Source of the DNA: Streptomyces zhihengii
GTDB lineage: Bacteria > Actinomycetota > Actinomycetes > Streptomycetales > Streptomycetaceae
Assembly: GCF_016919245.1 (NCBI RefSeq)
Contig: NZ_JAFEJA010000001.1
Span: 3,896,001-3,960,000 of the forward strand
DNA: 64,000 nucleotides
Direction: 5' to 3'
Under the pieces are notes generated by a model. It saw only the letters and a list, made by a program, of their open reading frames with translations, ran no database searches and was not told the DNA's origin. Position 1 is the stretch's first letter, and every line of letters begins with the position of its first letter. Of this stretch, positions 42,982 through 51,082 are shown piece after piece. The translations under genes were made by a program, and so were the position numbers.

Positions 42982-44736
42982 TCAGTACAGGCCGGAGTAG
43001 GTGTTCCAGCCGGTGCCGACGGTGGCCCTGGGCTTGAAGTTGCCCTTGCCGTCGGAGTCGTAGCGGTAGAGCGTGCCGTTGCCGCCGCGGGCCACCAGAT
43101 CGGCGCGCCCGTCGCCGTTCATGTCGCCAGGCGCCGCCAGCGCGGTGAAGGAGCCCCAGCCGGAGCCGATGAGCTTCTTCGCCTTGAACGGAGACGCGGC
43201 GACACCCGTGCCCTCGTAGAGGTACAGCTTGCCGTCCGTGGCCCGGGCGATCAGGTCCGCGCGGCCGTCGCCGGAGATGTCCCCGGCACCGAGCAGGGCG
43301 TTGAACTGGCCCCAGCCCGTGCCGATCCTCTGCTTGGCCGCGAAGCCCGTGCCGTTGCCGTTGCCGCGGTACAGGTACAGCGTGCCCGAGCCGTCGCGGG
43401 CGACCATGTCGCCCTTGCCGTCGCCCGACAGGTCACCGGGGCCGACGAGGGTGTTGTACACACCCCAGCCGCCGCCGATCCGGTAGGCCGTGCCGTCGAC
43501 GCCGAAGTTGTACAGACCGCCGTCCCGGATCTGGAGGATCTCGGGATAGCTGTCGTCGTCCAGGGACGAGGTCACGGCGATGGTGGCGCCCTTCCACCCG
43601 CCGACGTCGCTGATCCGCTCGCGGCCGGAGAAGTTCCCGTTGTTCCGGTCGAGGTACCACCAGAGGGTGCCCTGGGTGTCGAGGCCGGCGAGGTCCTCCT
43701 TGCCCCAGTTGGACACGTTTCCGGCGTTGGCGAACTGGTTGACCGCGTTCCAGCCCGTGTCGATCTGCACCCGGGGCGCGAATCCGCCCGCGCCCGTGGA
43801 GCTGTAGCGGTAGAGGGCGCCGCTCACCGTGCGGGCGAGCAGATCGGCGCGGCCGTCGGCGTCGAGGTCGTCGACGCTGACCAGCGCGTTGAACATGTTC
43901 CAGCCGGAGCCGGCCGGGACCTTGCCCTCGAAGGGCCGGGCCGCGTCGCCGGTGCCGCTGTAGAAGAAGAGCTCGCCCGCGGTGTTCCGGGCGAAGAGGT
44001 CGGCGATGCCGTCGCCGTCGACGTCGTTCATGCCGACGAGCTGGTCGAACTGCCCCCAGCCGCCGCCGACCAGGATCCGCCCGCCGAGCGGGGCCCCGCC
44101 GTCGGCCGATCCCGGGTACAGGTACAGCTCGCCCGCGAAGGTACGGGCGAGGACGTCGCCGACGCCGTCGCCGGTGAGGTCCCCCGGGGAGAAGACCTTG
44201 TTGTAGATCTGCCAGCCGCCGCCCGACCAGTAACGGCTGGGCGTGTAGACGTCGTTGGCGTAGGCGGACAGGCGGCCGGACGCCGAGAGCGTGAAGTGGA
44301 CCGGGCCGTCGGCGCGGAGCCCGCCGGTGGCGAAGACGTCCTTGAACACCTGGTAGGCGGAGCCCTGGCCGTCGTCGTAGACCAGTTCGTGGGCGGTGGT
44401 GCCGGTGGAGACCTGCACGACGCCGTTGGCGTCCTGCACGATCATGTCGGACAGTCCGTCGCCGTCCACGTCGCTGCGCGGGACGGCGGCCGCGGCACGG
44501 GCGCCGAAGGCGGCGCCCCCGCCGCCGGCGTCCGCGCGGAGCGGCGCGACGCCGGGCACCCGGGCGTCCGACACGGGGCGCTGGAACCGCCCGGGGTTCT
44601 CCCCGGCCGCGGCGGCCGGGGCCGACAGCAGCGTTCCCGCTGCCAGGGCCAGCGCGGTACAGGCGGCGACGCGCACACGGGCGCGGGTGTCTCTGCGCGG
44701 ACCGGCCGCGTCGCGGCCGCGTTCCATGGAAGTCAC
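42982..44736 (-). CDS. secreted FG-GAP repeat protein, tandem paralogue B
   Basis: A 584-aa exported protein of the same build as paralogue A: signal peptide (about 1-46, ARVRVAACTALALAAGTLLS), then calcium-loop repeats (VDGDGLSDMI, GDLTGDGVGDVLAR, VDGDGIADLF, LDADGRADLLAR, GDISGDGRADLIAR). Residues about 310-420 differ clearly from A (for example WWYLDRNNGNFSGRERISD against YYYYDLNNGKFAPRQRIGD). The GTG start at 44736 follows GAGGGGGGACT and matches the position of TTG in paralogue A. It ends in a strong hairpin, so A and B are probably separate transcripts. Confidence 0.87.
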   Translation of the reverse strand: MTSMERGRDAAGPRRDTRARVRVAACTALALAAGTLLSAPAAAAGENPGRFQRPVSDARVPGVAPLRADAGGGGAAFGARAAAAVPRSDVDGDGLSDMIVQDANGVVQVSTGTTAHELVYDDGQGSAYQVFKDVFATGGLRADGPVHFTLSASGRLSAYANDVYTPSRYWSGGGWQIYNKVFSPGDLTGDGVGDVLARTFAGELYLYPGSADGGAPLGGRILVGGGWGQFDQLVGMNDVDGDGIADLFARNTAGELFFYSGTGDAARPFEGKVPAGSGWNMFNALVSVDDLDADGRADLLARTVSGALYRYSSTGAGGFAPRVQIDTGWNAVNQFANAGNVSNWGKEDLAGLDTQGTLWWYLDRNNGNFSGRERISDVGGWKGATIAVTSSLDDDSYPEILQIRDGGLYNFGVDGTAYRIGGGWGVYNTLVGPGDLSGDGKGDMVARDGSGTLYLYRGNGNGTGFAAKQRIGTGWGQFNALLGAGDISGDGRADLIARATDGKLYLYEGTGVAASPFKAKKLIGSGWGSFTALAAPGDMNGDGRADLVARGGNGTLYRYDSDGKGNFKPRATVGTGWNTYSGLY

Positions 44737-44822
44737 AGTCCCCCCTCGAAGGGTGTCACCCGCGCCCCCGCCCCCGGTCCCGCGCCGGGCACGGGGACGG
44801 GGACGGTGGCGCGGGGAAGCCG

Positions 44823-44864
44823 GCACCGTTACAGACGCGCGAGACGTGACGAGGGATGTACGGG
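44823..44864 (-). promoter_or_regulatory. conserved upstream element of FG-GAP paralogue B
   Basis: The same two blocks as upstream of paralogue A: 44823-44843 (21 bases) and 44853-44864 (12 bases), again 9 bases apart. The spacer sequence differs between the two copies while the blocks are identical. Confidence 0.45.
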
Positions 44865-44996
44865 GATGCCCGCGGGACCCGACGGGGTCGCGCCCCGGCG
44901 GGCCGGCCCCGGAGCGCGGGTCTCCCGGGGCCGGAGTGCCGGGCCCGCCCGGGAGCCCGTCGCCGGGCGCCCCCGGGGCCGGGCCCTGGGCCGGGG

Positions 44997-46361
44997 CTAG
45001 ACCGTGTGCTCGTCCGCCACCGTGAGTGCCGCGTCCAGTGCGGCGATGCCCTCCTTGGCCTCGGCCTCGGTGATGTTGCAGGCCGGGACGACGTGGGTGC
45101 GGTTCATGTTGACGAAGGGCCACAGGCCGTTGCGCTTGCAGGCGGCGGCGAAGGCGGCCATCGGGGCGTTCGCCTCGCCCGTCGCGTTGTACGGGACCAG
45201 CGGCTCGCGGGTCTCGCGGTCGCGGACGAGGTCGAGCGCCCAGAACATGCCCGTGCCGCGGACCTCGCCCACCGAGGGGTGGCGTCCGGCGAGTTCGCGC
45301 AGGGCGGGGCCGATGACGTTCTCGCCGAGCGCGGCCGCGTTCTCGACGACCTTCTCGTCCTCCATCACCTGGATGGTGGCGACCGCCGCCGCGCAGGCCA
45401 GGGGGTGTCCGGAGTAGGTGAGGCCGCCGGGGTAGGGGCGCTTGTCGAAGGTGGCGGCGATCCGGCCGGAGATCGCCACGCCGCCGAGCGGCACATAGCC
45501 GGAGTTGACGCCCTTGGCGAAGGTCATCAGGTCCGGCACGACGCCGTGGTGCTCGGCGGCGAACCACCGGCCGGTGCGGCCGAAGCCCGCCATGACCTCG
45601 TCGAGCACGAAGACGATCCCGTGGCGGTCGCAGATCTCGCGGACGCCGGCCAGGTAGCCGGGCGGGGGCGTCATGATGCCCGCGGTGCCGGGGACCGTCT
45701 CCAGGACGACCGCCGCGATCGTGCCCGGCCCCTCGAAGGCGATGGTGTCCTCCAGGTGCGCGAGCGCCCGCGCGCACTCCTCCTCCTCGGTCGCGGAGTA
45801 GAACGGCGAGCGGTAGAGGAACGGCCCCCAGAAGTGGACGACGCCGGCCGTGCCGGCGTCGCTGGCCCAGCGCCGCGGGTCGCCGGTGATGTTGATCGCG
45901 GTGGCGGTGCCGCCGTGGTACGAGCGGTAGGCCGAGAGCACCTTGGGGCGGCCGGTGTGCAGCCGGGCCATCCGGACGGCGTGCTCGACGGCCTCGGCGC
46001 CGCCGTTGGTGAAGAAGATCTTGTCCAGGTCCCCGGGCGTGCGCCCGGCGATCAGCCGGGCCGCCTCGGAGCGCGCCTCGATCGCGAACGCGGGCGCGAA
46101 GGTCGCCAGCCGGCCCGCCTGCTCCTGGATCGCCGCGACGACCCGGGGGTGCTGGTAGCCGATGTTCGTGTAGACGAGGCCGCTGGTGAAGTCGAGGTAG
46201 CGGTTCCCGTCGTAGTCCCAGAAGTACGCCCCCTCGGCGCCTGCGACGGCGAGCGGGTCGATCAGGCCCTGGGCGGACCAGGAGTGGAACACATGGGCGC
46301 GGTCCGCCGCCTTGACGGCGGCACCGGCCTGCGGATCGGCGTGAGGCACATGAGGGGTCAT
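44997..46361 (-). CDS. class III PLP-dependent aminotransferase
   Basis: A 454-aa aminotransferase of the omega-amino-acid/taurine-pyruvate type. The PLP-binding Lys is about 283 (TFAKGVNSGYVPLGG) and the conserved Asp about 254 (FVLDEVMAGFGRTG). Substrate-side motifs include TNGGAEAVEHAVRMARLHTG and SYHGGTATAINITGDPRRWA. It would move an amino group from an omega-amino acid or amine to pyruvate or a keto acid. The substrate cannot be read from sequence. It starts 165 bp from, and is divergent to, the DJ-1/MarR operon, sharing the palindrome-bearing region. Confidence 0.88.
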   Translation of the reverse strand: MTPHVPHADPQAGAAVKAADRAHVFHSWSAQGLIDPLAVAGAEGAYFWDYDGNRYLDFTSGLVYTNIGYQHPRVVAAIQEQAGRLATFAPAFAIEARSEAARLIAGRTPGDLDKIFFTNGGAEAVEHAVRMARLHTGRPKVLSAYRSYHGGTATAINITGDPRRWASDAGTAGVVHFWGPFLYRSPFYSATEEEECARALAHLEDTIAFEGPGTIAAVVLETVPGTAGIMTPPPGYLAGVREICDRHGIVFVLDEVMAGFGRTGRWFAAEHHGVVPDLMTFAKGVNSGYVPLGGVAISGRIAATFDKRPYPGGLTYSGHPLACAAAVATIQVMEDEKVVENAAALGENVIGPALRELAGRHPSVGEVRGTGMFWALDLVRDRETREPLVPYNATGEANAPMAAFAAACKRNGLWPFVNMNRTHVVPACNITEAEAKEGIAALDAALTVADEHTV

Positions 46362-46463
46362 GCGGCTCAGCGTAAGGAGGCGCCGGCGGGGCCCGACATG
46401 GCCACCTTGTATGGCGTCGGCCGCTTATCTGGGCAGGGTGTCGGGCCGCACCGGAACACGATT

Positions 46464-46498
46464 GACAGCATACTGTCGTCATGACAGCCTGTTGTCAT
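46464..46498. promoter_or_regulatory. two palindromes, likely MarR operator
   Basis: GACAGCATACTGTC (46464-46477) and ATGACAGCCTGTTGTCAT (46481-46498) share the half-site TGACAG or GACAG and are separated by three bases. A TTGACA (46463-46468) overlaps the first. They lie just before the DJ-1/MarR operon, where MarR regulators usually bind their own promoter. Confidence 0.6.
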
Positions 46499-46526
46499 CA
46501 TCAGGCCGCGCGCCGAGGAGGGCACC

Positions 46527-47120
46527 ATGTCCCGCACCACCGTCCATCTGGCCGTGTACGACACCTTCGCCGACTGGGAGACGGGCCACACCACGGCCCA
46601 TCTGACCCAGAACGGCTTCACCGTGCGGACGGTCGGCGCCACCACCGGGCCCGTCACCACCATGGGCGGCCTCCGGGTCCTCCCCGACCTCGCGCTCGGC
46701 GACCTCGTCCCGGACGACAGCGCGCTGCTGATCCTCACCGGCGCCTCCCTGTGGGACACCGGGGACGAGCTCGCCCCGTTCGCCGCCAAGGCCCGCGACT
46801 TCCTGGCGGCGGGCGTGCCGGTCGCCGCGATCTGCGGGGCGACGGCCGGCCTGGCCCGCGAGGGCCTGCTCGACGACCGGGCGCACACCAGCGCCGTCCC
46901 CTTCTATCTGGACGCCACGGGATACGCGGGCGGCGCGCACTACGAAGAGGCCGACGCCGTCACCGACGGCGACCTGATCACCGCGGGGCCGACGGAGCCC
47001 GTCGCCCTCGCCCGGGAGGTCCTCGCCCGGCTCGGCGTCTACGACGGCCCCCGGCTGGACGCCTGGTACCGGCTGTTCCACGACTCGGACCAGGCGGCGT
47101 ACGAGATCCTCGCGTCATGA
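46527..47120 (+). CDS. DJ-1/PfpI-family (class I glutamine amidotransferase-like) protein
   Basis: A 197-aa single-domain protein (VHLAVYDTFADWETGHTTAH) with the nucleophile-elbow cysteine in VAAICGATAG (about residue 110) and acidic residues near the N-terminus. Members are proteases, chaperones, deglycase-like enzymes or redox sensors; the closest type resembles YoaZ-like proteins. ATG 46527 follows GAGGAGGGCACC. Its stop overlaps the MarR gene's start (ATGA), so the two are translationally coupled. Confidence 0.85.
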   Translation: MSRTTVHLAVYDTFADWETGHTTAHLTQNGFTVRTVGATTGPVTTMGGLRVLPDLALGDLVPDDSALLILTGASLWDTGDELAPFAAKARDFLAAGVPVAAICGATAGLAREGLLDDRAHTSAVPFYLDATGYAGGAHYEEADAVTDGDLITAGPTEPVALAREVLARLGVYDGPRLDAWYRLFHDSDQAAYEILAS

Positions 47121-47653
47121 ACGCGCACGACGACAACGACGGGTCGGCGGAGCCGTCCCGCCCCGCCGACCCCCGCGAACTGCTCACCCGCACCGCCCTC
47201 GGCGTCTTCCGGCTCAACGGGGAGTTCGTCTCCGTCTCGGACGGCATCGCCCGCGAGGCGGGGCTGACGGCGGCCCGCTGGCAGGTCCTCGGGGCCGTGG
47301 TGCGGGCGCCGGCGACCGTCGCCGGGATCGCCCGGACCATGGGCATCACCCGGCAGAGCGTCCAGCGGATCGCCGACGTCCTCGTCGGCCAGGGCCTCGC
47401 CGCGTACGGGGACAACCCGGCGCACCGCCGCGCCAAACTGCTCCGTGCCACCGGTGCCGGGCGGGAGGCCGTCGGGCGGCTCGGCCCCGGCCACTCGGCG
47501 CTGGCGCACCGGCTCCAGGAGGAGCTGGGGCAGGAGGGGTTCGCGGAGACGGTACGGGTGCTGGAGCGGCTGTCGCGGGCGATGGAGGCGATCGGTTCCG
47601 GCGGCGGGCAAGAGCCCGCCGCGCGCCCGGCCGGCCCCGGCCGCACGGACTGA
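47117..47653 (+). CDS. MarR-family transcriptional regulator
   Basis: A 178-aa winged-helix regulator (LTAARWQVLGAVVRAPATVA; IARTMGITRQSVQRIADVLV, recognition helix about 80-95; wing GDNPAHRRAKLLRAT). MarR proteins are dimeric repressors released by phenolics, antibiotics or oxidants. It begins inside the stop codon of the DJ-1 gene. The two palindromes 30-60 bp upstream of the operon are the likely operator, suggesting autoregulation. Confidence 0.9.
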   Translation: MNAHDDNDGSAEPSRPADPRELLTRTALGVFRLNGEFVSVSDGIAREAGLTAARWQVLGAVVRAPATVAGIARTMGITRQSVQRIADVLVGQGLAAYGDNPAHRRAKLLRATGAGREAVGRLGPGHSALAHRLQEELGQEGFAETVRVLERLSRAMEAIGSGGGQEPAARPAGPGRTD

Positions 47654-47727
47654 CGGTCCGTGTCCCGGCGGCCTATCCTTCCTCCGACCGCCGCACGGCG
47701 GGGCACTCAGGCACGGGGGAGGGCCGG

Positions 47728-49570
47728 ATGGCCATGGAAGAGCTGGCGCCCGGGGATCCGCGCACCATCGGCGACTACCGGCTGCTGGCCCGGCTCGGCG
47801 CGGGCGGCATGGGCCAGGTCTACGTGGCACGGTCCGGCCGCGGCCGGACCGTCGCCGTGAAGCTGGTGCGCCCGGAGCTGGCCGTGCGGGAGGAGTTCCG
47901 GGAGCGCTTCCGGCGGGAGGTGCTCGCCGCCCGCCGGATCGGCGGCTCCTGGACCGCCCCCGTCCTGGACGCCGACACGGAGGCGGCCGAGCCCTGGGTG
48001 GCCACCGGGTACATCGCGGGCCCCGCCCTGCGGACGGTGGTGTCGGAGCACGGCCCGCTGCCGGAGCGCAGCACCGCCGTACTGGCCTCGGGCCTGGCGC
48101 ACGCGCTGACGGACATCCACGCGGCCGGGCTGATCCACCGGGACCTCAAGCCGTCGAACGTCCTGATCACGATCGACGGCCCCCGGGTCATCGACTTCGG
48201 CATCGCGCGGGCGCTGGAGACCGTCACCGACGGCGGGCTGACGCGCACCGGCGCGCTCATCGGCTCCCCCGGCTTCATGGCGCCCGAGCAGATACGCGGC
48301 GACCGGGTCACCACCGCCTGCGACGTGTTCTGCCTCGGCTCCGTGCTGGTGTACGCGGCGACGGGGCGGCTGCCGTTCGGTACGTCCGGGACCGGGGTGC
48401 ACGCCCAGATGTACCGCATCGCGCAGGAGGAGCCGTCGCTGGACGGGGTCCCGGGCGGGCTGCGCGGCCTGGTGCGCGACTGCCTCCGCAAGGACCCGGC
48501 GGCGCGGCCCGGGCTGCCGGAGGTGCTGGAACGCACGGCGGCCGCACGGCAGCCGGACGCCGAGCCGTGGATCCCGGCCGCGCTCGTCGCGCAACTGGGG
48601 CGGCACGCGGTCGGGTTGCTGGAGTACGAGCAGCCGGGCTCCGACGACGCCGCCGCCCCGGACCCGTCCGCGACCCCGGCGGCCCCGCCGCGCCCGGGCC
48701 GTCCCCCGCGGGCGGGACCGCGCCCCCGCCCGTGCCGGCGGCCCCGCCCGCCCCCACGCCTTCGCCCGCCGTCCCGGCACCGTCGCCGGGCGCCCCGGCG
48801 GCTCCCGCCCACCCCGCGCCCGCGCCCGCCCCGCAGGACGGCCCCACCCCGGCCCACCACACCCCCGTCCAGCACCCCCGGCCCACCACACCCCCGTCCA
48901 GTACCCGCACGCCCTGTTCGCGCCCGCCGTGCCGCCGCCCCCGCCCGAGCCCGGCCCGGCGGCCCCGGCGGCTCCGGGGCGCTCCCGGCTGGCCGGCACC
49001 CTGGCCCTCGCGGCCGTCGCGCTGGTGGTCGCCCTCGGGGCGGGCGGCGCGGTCTACGCCGTCATGTCCGGCGACCACACCGGCGGCGACGGGAAGAACG
49101 GCGCGTCCCCCGACCCGGGCGGTTCGCCCTCCGGCGGCGCCTCCCCGCAGGAGGGCGACGGCACCCGGGAGGCCGGCGCCTCGCAGGGCACGGGGGACGG
49201 CGCCACCCCGCCCCCCTCGCCCACCGCCACGGACGGAGACGTCCCGATGGAGTACCTCGGCGACTGGCGCGCCTCGTTCGACACGGCGGACGGCACCAAC
49301 GTGCGCGAGATGACGATCGCTCAGGGGCGGCGGGGCGAGCTGGTCATGACCCTCACGGGCACCGGTCCGCACTACGAGTGCGCCTGGACCGCCACCCTGC
49401 GCGCCGTGGGCCCGCCGCTGGAACTCGGGCCCACCCGGGTCACCTCCGGGGACCCGGTGTCCTGCTCGCCCGGCCAGTGGAGCCGGCTCAACATGCCGTC
49501 CGACACCGTGATCGTCCGGGAACTCGTCGGCTCCGGCGGCACGCCCCTCACCTACACGAAGACGGGCTGA
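47728..49570 (+). pseudogene. Ser/Thr protein kinase split by two linker frameshifts
   Basis: The kinase domain is intact from ATG 47728 (about 1-265: LGAGGMGQVY, VAVKL, HRDLKPSN, DFGIAR). Near 48680-48700 the Pro/Ala-rich linker continues in another frame (PGPSPAGGTAPPPVPAAPPA), and after a 29-bp duplication (48852-48909) it moves to a third, which carries the membrane segment (LAGTLALAAVALVVALGAGG) and an extracytoplasmic domain ending at 49570. Unshifted, the kinase would run into Arg/Pro-rich nonsense until 49878 and be soluble. It is either a broken receptor kinase or carries base-calling errors. Ancestrally it was the same type as the kinase at 51083. Confidence 0.75.
48852..48909. repeat. 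29-bp tandem duplication inside the kinase linker
   Basis: GCCCACCACACCCCCGTCCA begins at 48852 and again at 48881. Because 29 is not a multiple of three, the duplication changes the reading frame; removing one copy joins PAHHTPVQ to YPHALFAPAVPPP in one frame. Confidence 0.9.
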
Positions 49571-49615
49571 CCGAGCCCCCGCTCACCCGCACGACGACGG
49601 GCCGACCGGGCCGGA

Positions 49616-50938
49616 TCAGCCCCAGCTTGCCGTCTGGAACGTGCGGAACTCCCGCCGGTCCTCGGCCGAGGCGACCCAGCGGGCCGCGACCAGGGCGGCC
49701 AGGCTCACGCCGACGATGCCGATGCCGACGCCGGGATCGTCCAGCCCGACGATCCCCTCGCTCCGGCGCCGCGCCACCGGGGCGCCCGGGGTCCCGGGCG
49801 CGGCCCCGGACACGGGCGGGGCCGCGGTGGCCGGGGGCGGCACTGTCTCGCCGGCGGCCGGGCCGGGCGGCGGGGTGATGCCGGAGAGCCGCATCCCGAG
49901 GGCCTCCAGCGCCGTGCCGACCGGCTGGAAGTACGTGGTGCCGCCGGCGGCGCAGTCCCCGTCGCCGCCGGACGTCACCCCGAGGGCGAGGCCCTCCGCG
50001 AAGAGCGGTCCGCCGCTGTCCCCCGGCTCGGCGCAGACGGTGGTCTCGATCAGACCGGTCACCGTGCCCTCCGGGTAGTTGACGGTGGCGTCGACCGCGG
50101 TGACCCGGCCGGTGCGCAGTCCGGTGGTGCTGCCGCTGCGGAACACCTGCGCCCCGACGACCGGTTCGGTGAGCCCCACGATCCGCACCCCCCGGCCGCC
50201 GCCGACGGAGACGACGTTGGTCCGGTCGGCCGCGGTGGGGTTCTCGTAGCGGACGGCCGCGAAGTCGGTGCCGGGGAAGGCGGACACCACCGTGGTGCCG
50301 ACCGTCGCCAGGGTCTGCTCCCCCGCCGCCCAGACCGCGCCGCCGGGGCCGCAGTGGCCCGCCGTGAGCAGGTAGGCGTCCCGGCCGTCCGTGACGTTGA
50401 ACCCGGCCGAACAGCGGCGCCCGGGGCCGACGATGGAGTCCGCGCCGTTCACCCGGGTGGTGAACCGCCCCCGGGTGCGTTCCATCCGCACCCGGTCGCC
50501 GATCCCCTCCGCCAGCGACGACATCCGGGCCCAGTCGGCGGCGGAGACGGTGCCGTCGGCGCGCACGGTCACCTCGTTGGCCGCGTAGTCGACCGACCAG
50601 GCGGTGCCCGGCACCCGGGGTGCCGCGCGCAGCGACGCGACCGCGGCGCGCAGCCGGTCGGCGCTGTGCCGGACGAGCTCCGGGCGGGCGCCCGCCGCCC
50701 GCACCTCCCGCGCCGCCGCCGCGTCGGTGACCGCCACGACGGTCCGCCCGTCGGCGGCGGTCCAGCTGCCGGCCGTGCGGCCGGTGCCGAGGCGGCCGAG
50801 GAGGTCGGACGCCCCGGCGGCCGGCCCCTCGCCCGGTCCGGCGGCCATCGCGCCGGAGGTCATCAGACCGCCGAGGACCAGCCCGCCGGCCGCGGCCAGC
50901 CGCACCAGCCGCCGGAGGGTGCGTCGTGCGTGCCTCAT
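49616..50938 (-). CDS. S1-family serine protease with C-terminal membrane anchor
   Basis: A 440-aa exported protease. The signal peptide is about 1-32; a pro-region of about 130 residues resembles streptogrisin propeptides. The chymotrypsin-type domain has His195 (LLTAGHC), Asp225 (GTDFAAV) and Ser308 (EPGDSGGP), with two Cys pairs. A Pro/Ala linker and one membrane segment (about 408-426, VGIGIVGVSLAALVAARWVA) end in a short tail. The anchor is unusual for secreted streptogrisins and would hold the protease at the cell surface. It lies between two receptor-kinase genes that face right, and itself faces left. Confidence 0.87.
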   Translation of the reverse strand: MRHARRTLRRLVRLAAAGGLVLGGLMTSGAMAAGPGEGPAAGASDLLGRLGTGRTAGSWTAADGRTVVAVTDAAAAREVRAAGARPELVRHSADRLRAAVASLRAAPRVPGTAWSVDYAANEVTVRADGTVSAADWARMSSLAEGIGDRVRMERTRGRFTTRVNGADSIVGPGRRCSAGFNVTDGRDAYLLTAGHCGPGGAVWAAGEQTLATVGTTVVSAFPGTDFAAVRYENPTAADRTNVVSVGGGRGVRIVGLTEPVVGAQVFRSGSTTGLRTGRVTAVDATVNYPEGTVTGLIETTVCAEPGDSGGPLFAEGLALGVTSGGDGDCAAGGTTYFQPVGTALEALGMRLSGITPPPGPAAGETVPPPATAAPPVSGAAPGTPGAPVARRRSEGIVGLDDPGVGIGIVGVSLAALVAARWVASAEDRREFRTFQTASWG

Positions 50939-51082
50939 GCGCGGCCCCTGAGTCGTCCGTCCCGGTGTGCGACGTTCCATACGCGGGGCGGCGGCGGCCC
51001 GTTCACGTGAGCCTCGCCGCACTCCCGTGGACAGGCCGTGAAGCCCCGGCCCGCGGGCGGCCCCCTGTGGAAGGATCGCGGC

